A DNA stretch of 64,000 nt, taken from assembly GCA_029582265.1 (NCBI GenBank), contig CM055831.1, positions 25,892,526-25,956,525 of the forward strand, read 5' to 3'. Below, piece by piece: positions 60,151-64,000 of this stretch (position 1 is its first letter; each line of letters opens with the position of its first letter). This DNA is from Zoroaster sp. YZ-2022 (taxonomy: Eukaryota; Echinodermata; Asteroidea; Forcipulatida; Zoroasteridae). The translations under genes were made by a program, and so were the position numbers. The notes under the pieces were generated by a model. That model did no database searches, had not been told where the DNA came from, and saw only the letters and a list, made by a program, of their open reading frames with translations.

Positions 60151-61040
60151 ATGACAAATGTTAACACCTCACAATGGTTTACTTTGTTTTTACTGAAGCC
60201 AGTTGAACACAAAATGAAGTAAATTTTTCTTGTTGAAGACAGAGCAAATGATGCTACATGTAACGTTAGGGTGGATCCCAAACTAAATGGCGCTTGACAA
60301 ACACAGTTCAGTTCCTGGTAAGTACGTGACAAAGTCATTGGGTCATAGGTCTACCTGGCTGATAGCCGCAGTGCACAGTGAATACAGTGTATAATTACCC
60401 AAGTTGACTCTATGACGTATGCATATTGAACTTCATTTGAAAGTTCGCTGTGTTGCATGATGTTGTATATAATATTGTATCCTGCTTGTGTTGTAAAGTG
60501 TGAGTATAATCTACAGGGGATAGTATACCATGATTATGCCATAAGTGGAGTCCTTGCTATATGATTATACTCACGCATTATTCATTACAAATACTAACTT
60601 TCTCTGACTTTTACCACTGCTGATAACTGCACATTCGACTGATGTGACTTTTCTTAAAAAAACCAAAACCCTTGTTGAAACATTGAGACACAGTGAGGCT
60701 GATTCCGAAATGTCTGAAAACTCTGACCCGCCCCGCATTTCAGGCCCCATTGGTCAGGGGGTTGCTAAATCCATTCTGTTATAATTTTTTCAATCCTCCA
60801 GGGCATTTTATAAATTCGTCCCCTTTTAAACCCCTTGCCCCCCCCCACATCATTGTCTTTACCTATGGGCTAAGAACAGCTCAATATAATCATAGATCAT
60901 TTTTTTTAAAAACATGATCAAAAGATTATTTCATTCTCAAATGTTGATATTGACCAATATTTGGGTTTGGATTTCCCAAATTTACTGTGATATGATTTAG
61001 TGCAGGTAAAAAGTCTTTATTTTTAAAAAAAATTCCCGAT
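60151..61040. other. Segmental duplication arm (like 9720-11367), no gene
   Basis: Resumes collinearity with copy A, including GTAACGTTAGGG and TGATATTGACCAATATTTGG. It supplies the empty sites for the MITE at 9984 and the Harbinger relic at 11368. Confidence 0.65.
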
Positions 61041-62091
61041 ATTAAATTTTTACTAATATTTTTTTTTCCCAAAATTTTTTTAACCCCTTTTAAAACCATT
61101 GTCACTTTGTACCCTCCTAGGTTTTACCAAAAAGGGGTTTTAAATTGAAACCCTATGCTTTCTTTCCATGTAAAATTTTTAAAAAAGCAGCAGTTTTGTG
61201 TTCAGGGTCCCCAAATTTTTTTTGCCCTCTGTTAAATTTTAACAGTTGAAAAGAACACATCTAACTTTTAATGATGTTTGAACAATAGGGGCACCAGACC
61301 CAAAAAATCGATCAAAATTTTTCATGCTAATTTTTCAAAATTTTTCAACATTTTTACTATGGGTGGCGAAAAGTCTTACGGGTGAGCTTTTTTGAATGAT
61401 TTGAGGGGAAACAAATGATTCGAGGGAAGATTCCAAAAGAATCTGAAGATTTGCCGAATCTGGCGACAATTTCCTGGGGCCCAAAAAAAAGGGGGCCCGG
61501 GAAAGGCGTCGGGAGCGTGGGGGGGCAACCCGGGGGATGTTGGGGTGTTTCTTAGTATATCCCAAAAATTTTCCCCAGAATATATTTTTTTTGTTATTAT
61601 TCATGTTCTTTTTTTTGTGAAAAAAAAAATCTTTCTTTTAAAGAAAAAAAAAATAAATTATATATTCATATTATGAGCAAAATGTCTTGTGTTCAAATTT
61701 TTTTATAAAACCTTTACATTTAAAATACACAAAAAATGGATAGTATGTTTTTTCCCTTATCCATTGGACAAACAGATGAAGAAAGGGTGAAATTTCCCCA
61801 TATTTGTATCAAACATGGGCCTGTGACATGTTGTTTATACTATTACATGTACTTTTTATTGTTGCATGTACAGTATGTGTTTTCCACCCTCAAAAACAGT
61901 GTATTACAATGGATATCAGGGATTTACATTGTGTTTAATCAAGGCTCATCGATGAAGGGAAAATGCAACTCTGGAAAAATTTAATAAGTTTTGTTTTATA
62001 CCAAAAAAAATTGAGATGTTTATGAAAAATATCAATGGTGAAAAAAGTCCAAAACCAAAAATGTTTCATTTATCTAATCTTCATAGTGGAA
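61041..62091. other. Probably low-quality sequence before the second gap
   Basis: Long runs of one base (T, A, G, C) alternate in a manner unlike the rest of the window. No gene or element can be supported. Confidence 0.5.
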
Positions 62092-62591
62092 NNNNNNNNN
62101 NNNNNNNNNNNNNNNNNNNNNNNNNNNNNNNNNNNNNNNNNNNNNNNNNNNNNNNNNNNNNNNNNNNNNNNNNNNNNNNNNNNNNNNNNNNNNNNNNNNN
62201 NNNNNNNNNNNNNNNNNNNNNNNNNNNNNNNNNNNNNNNNNNNNNNNNNNNNNNNNNNNNNNNNNNNNNNNNNNNNNNNNNNNNNNNNNNNNNNNNNNNN
62301 NNNNNNNNNNNNNNNNNNNNNNNNNNNNNNNNNNNNNNNNNNNNNNNNNNNNNNNNNNNNNNNNNNNNNNNNNNNNNNNNNNNNNNNNNNNNNNNNNNNN
62401 NNNNNNNNNNNNNNNNNNNNNNNNNNNNNNNNNNNNNNNNNNNNNNNNNNNNNNNNNNNNNNNNNNNNNNNNNNNNNNNNNNNNNNNNNNNNNNNNNNNN
62501 NNNNNNNNNNNNNNNNNNNNNNNNNNNNNNNNNNNNNNNNNNNNNNNNNNNNNNNNNNNNNNNNNNNNNNNNNNNNNNNNNNNNNNNNNNN
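62092..62591. other. Assembly gap, 500 N
   Basis: Exactly 500 unknown bases. Confidence 0.99.
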
Positions 62592-62624
62592 GGTCAATTT
62601 AATGGGGGAGTTTGTAGTCCATTT

Positions 62625-62792
62625 TTAAAGATAATTGTCTGTGTGTAAACATTACATTGAAAGGGTCAAAAATTTCGTTTGAATGCTCAAATTTTAAAGT
62701 CTGAAAAAAAAGTAACACGGGAAATTGGAACAAAAAAAGGAAGGGGAATAAAGGTTTCAGTCGGTTTTGGGTTTGGGATACCTGGCACACCT
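62625..62792. mobile_element. Right part of an AGGGCTGT hAT-type MITE
   Basis: AAAGATAATTGTCTG, GCTCAAATTTTAAAGTC and CGGGAAATTGGAAC match 19987-20162 in order, ending GGATACCTGGCACACCTA. The left part is in the gap. The orientation is opposite to 28902. Confidence 0.6.
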
Positions 62793-64000
62793 ACTATGAA
62801 ACAATTATATTAAGAGTTTTCAGAGTAAGGTTTTCGTGGTATCTGGATACCTGGATCCGGGCACAGCCTAGCTATGAAACAATTATATTAAGGTTTCAAG
62901 GGTAATGAATTTCATCGGTATCGGGAACCCGGGATACCCCACCTAGCTATAAAAAAATTTATTAGGAGTTTCTACAAAATGAATTTTCAGGGTTCGGATA
63001 CCGAACCCCAGCCCTAGCTATGAAACAATTATATTGGGAGTTTTCAGAGTAATAAGTTTCAGTCGGGTCAAACCCCGATACCCACGCCCTAGCTATGAAA
63101 AAATTATATTAGGGTTTCTACAGAGAAAACAGTTTTGGGTTCTGGATACCCGGATACCGCACACCCCTATTAGAAACAATTATATTGGGTTTCTACAGGT
63201 AATAAAGTTTCAGTGGGGTATCGGGAACCGGAACCGGCACAGCCCCCAGTAAAACAATTATATTAAGGTTTCACAGGTAATGAAGTTTCAGTCGGGTATC
63301 TGAACCCCCGATACCGCACAGCTCTAGCTATGAAAAAATTTATATTGGGAGTTTTACAGGTAATGACGTTTCAGTGGGGGTTCGGATCCCGGATCCCCAC
63401 AGCCAGCTATGAAACAATTATTTTAAAGGTTTCTACAGGTAATAGTTTCAGTCGGGTATTGGATCCCGGATCCCCGCACAGCCCTAGCATGAAACAATTA
63501 TAGGGGATTTTCCCGAGTAGGTTTGTGGGTTCGGGATCCGGATACCGGCACAGCCCTAGCAGAAACAATTATAAGGCACAGGTAATGAAGTTTCTCGGTT
63601 CGGTCCCGATGCACACCCCTAGCTATGAAACAATTATATTAGAGGTTTTGCAGAGTTAATGACAGTTTCAGCCGGGTATCTGGATGCCCGGATACTCCGC
63701 ACAGCCCTAGCTATGAAACAATTATATTAGGAGTTTCGAGTAATGATAGTTTCAGTCGGTATCTGGACACCGACACCCGGCACAGCCCTTAGCTATAAAC
63801 AATTATATTAGGAGTTTCTAGAGTAATGACAGTTTCAGTCGGGTATCTGGACACCCGATACCCGCACAGCCTCCTAGCTATGAAACAATTATATTAAGAG
63901 TTTCTACAGAGTAATGACAGGTTTCAGTCGGGTATCTGATACCCGGATACCGCACAGCCCTAGCTATGAAACAATTATATTAAGAGTTTCTACAGAGTAA
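62792..64000. repeat. 86-bp satellite array, about 14 units, runs off the window
   Basis: Units TAGCTATGAAACAATTATAT...AGTCGGGTATCTGGATACCC...GCACAGCCC repeat with a period near 86 bp. Each unit joins host sequence (GCTATGAAACAATTATATTAGGAGTTTC, the inverse of 28868-28901) to the terminal part of the hAT-type MITE. The first units are noisy, the later ones more uniform. Confidence 0.9.

Overview
The window looks like repeat-rich genomic DNA from an invertebrate deuterostome. A sea urchin-like echinoderm fits best; a hemichordate or amphioxus cannot be excluded. The reasons are A+T-rich DNA with introns and GT/AG splice sites, an amplified TRIM-NHL gene family, C2H2 zinc-finger arrays, tRNA-derived SINEs ending in (ATT)n, and many non-autonomous DNA transposons. 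There is no operon, CRISPR array or prokaryotic gene. Two runs of exactly 500 N (15654-16153 and 62092-62591) are scaffold gaps, and sequence next to the second looks low in quality.

The backbone is a segmental duplication present about three times in the same orientation. Each unit holds a minus-strand TRIM gene in two coding exons: a large exon (RING, two B-boxes, coiled coil, start of the NHL region) and a downstream exon with the rest of the NHL region. Copy A has only its first exon here (2967-4269); its second exon should lie left of the window. Copy B has both (31646-32951 and 27697-28317), but exon 2 carries a 1-bp frameshift. Copy C (57660-58960 and 47814-48435) is wrecked in exon 1 and shifted by 2 bp near the start of exon 2. 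Each unit also carries an 84-bp minisatellite inside the large intron. A short plus-strand exon-like block recurs three times (23439, 26776, 46895), open only in the last.

Because the copies are alignable, they serve as each other's empty sites and show insertions directly. These include a SINE pair (about 940-1481), an 82-bp satellite grown from one unit to about 45 (4607-8310), a MITE with a nested MITE (9984-10520), a broken PIF/Harbinger element (11368-13831), a 306-bp TTAA MITE (23852-24157), a 1.4-kb element with TTA duplication (24732-26163), two MITEs at one TTAA (30961-31262), a hAT-type MITE (34220-34603), a 609-bp element (34793-35401), a 1.5-kb TGTGACA element (36210-37734) and a 5-kb element with 30-bp inverted ends (48775-53799).

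Between the duplicated units, 14-23 kb holds nested transposons (a hAT element at 16881-18424, an AGGGCTGT hAT MITE at 19771-20162) and a zinc-finger array (20962-21744). The 39-44 kb part holds a retroelement-like structure with about 520-bp direct repeats, a 1.85-kb insertion and a short segment containing all the parts of a hammerhead ribozyme in an unusual order. The window ends in an 86-bp satellite (62792-64000) whose unit spans the junction between a hAT terminus and its target site.

No complete, undamaged multi-exon gene is present. The best coding evidence is the two near-identical TRIM first exons and the zinc-finger array. All similarity statements come from reading the sequence by eye; no database or alignment program was used.
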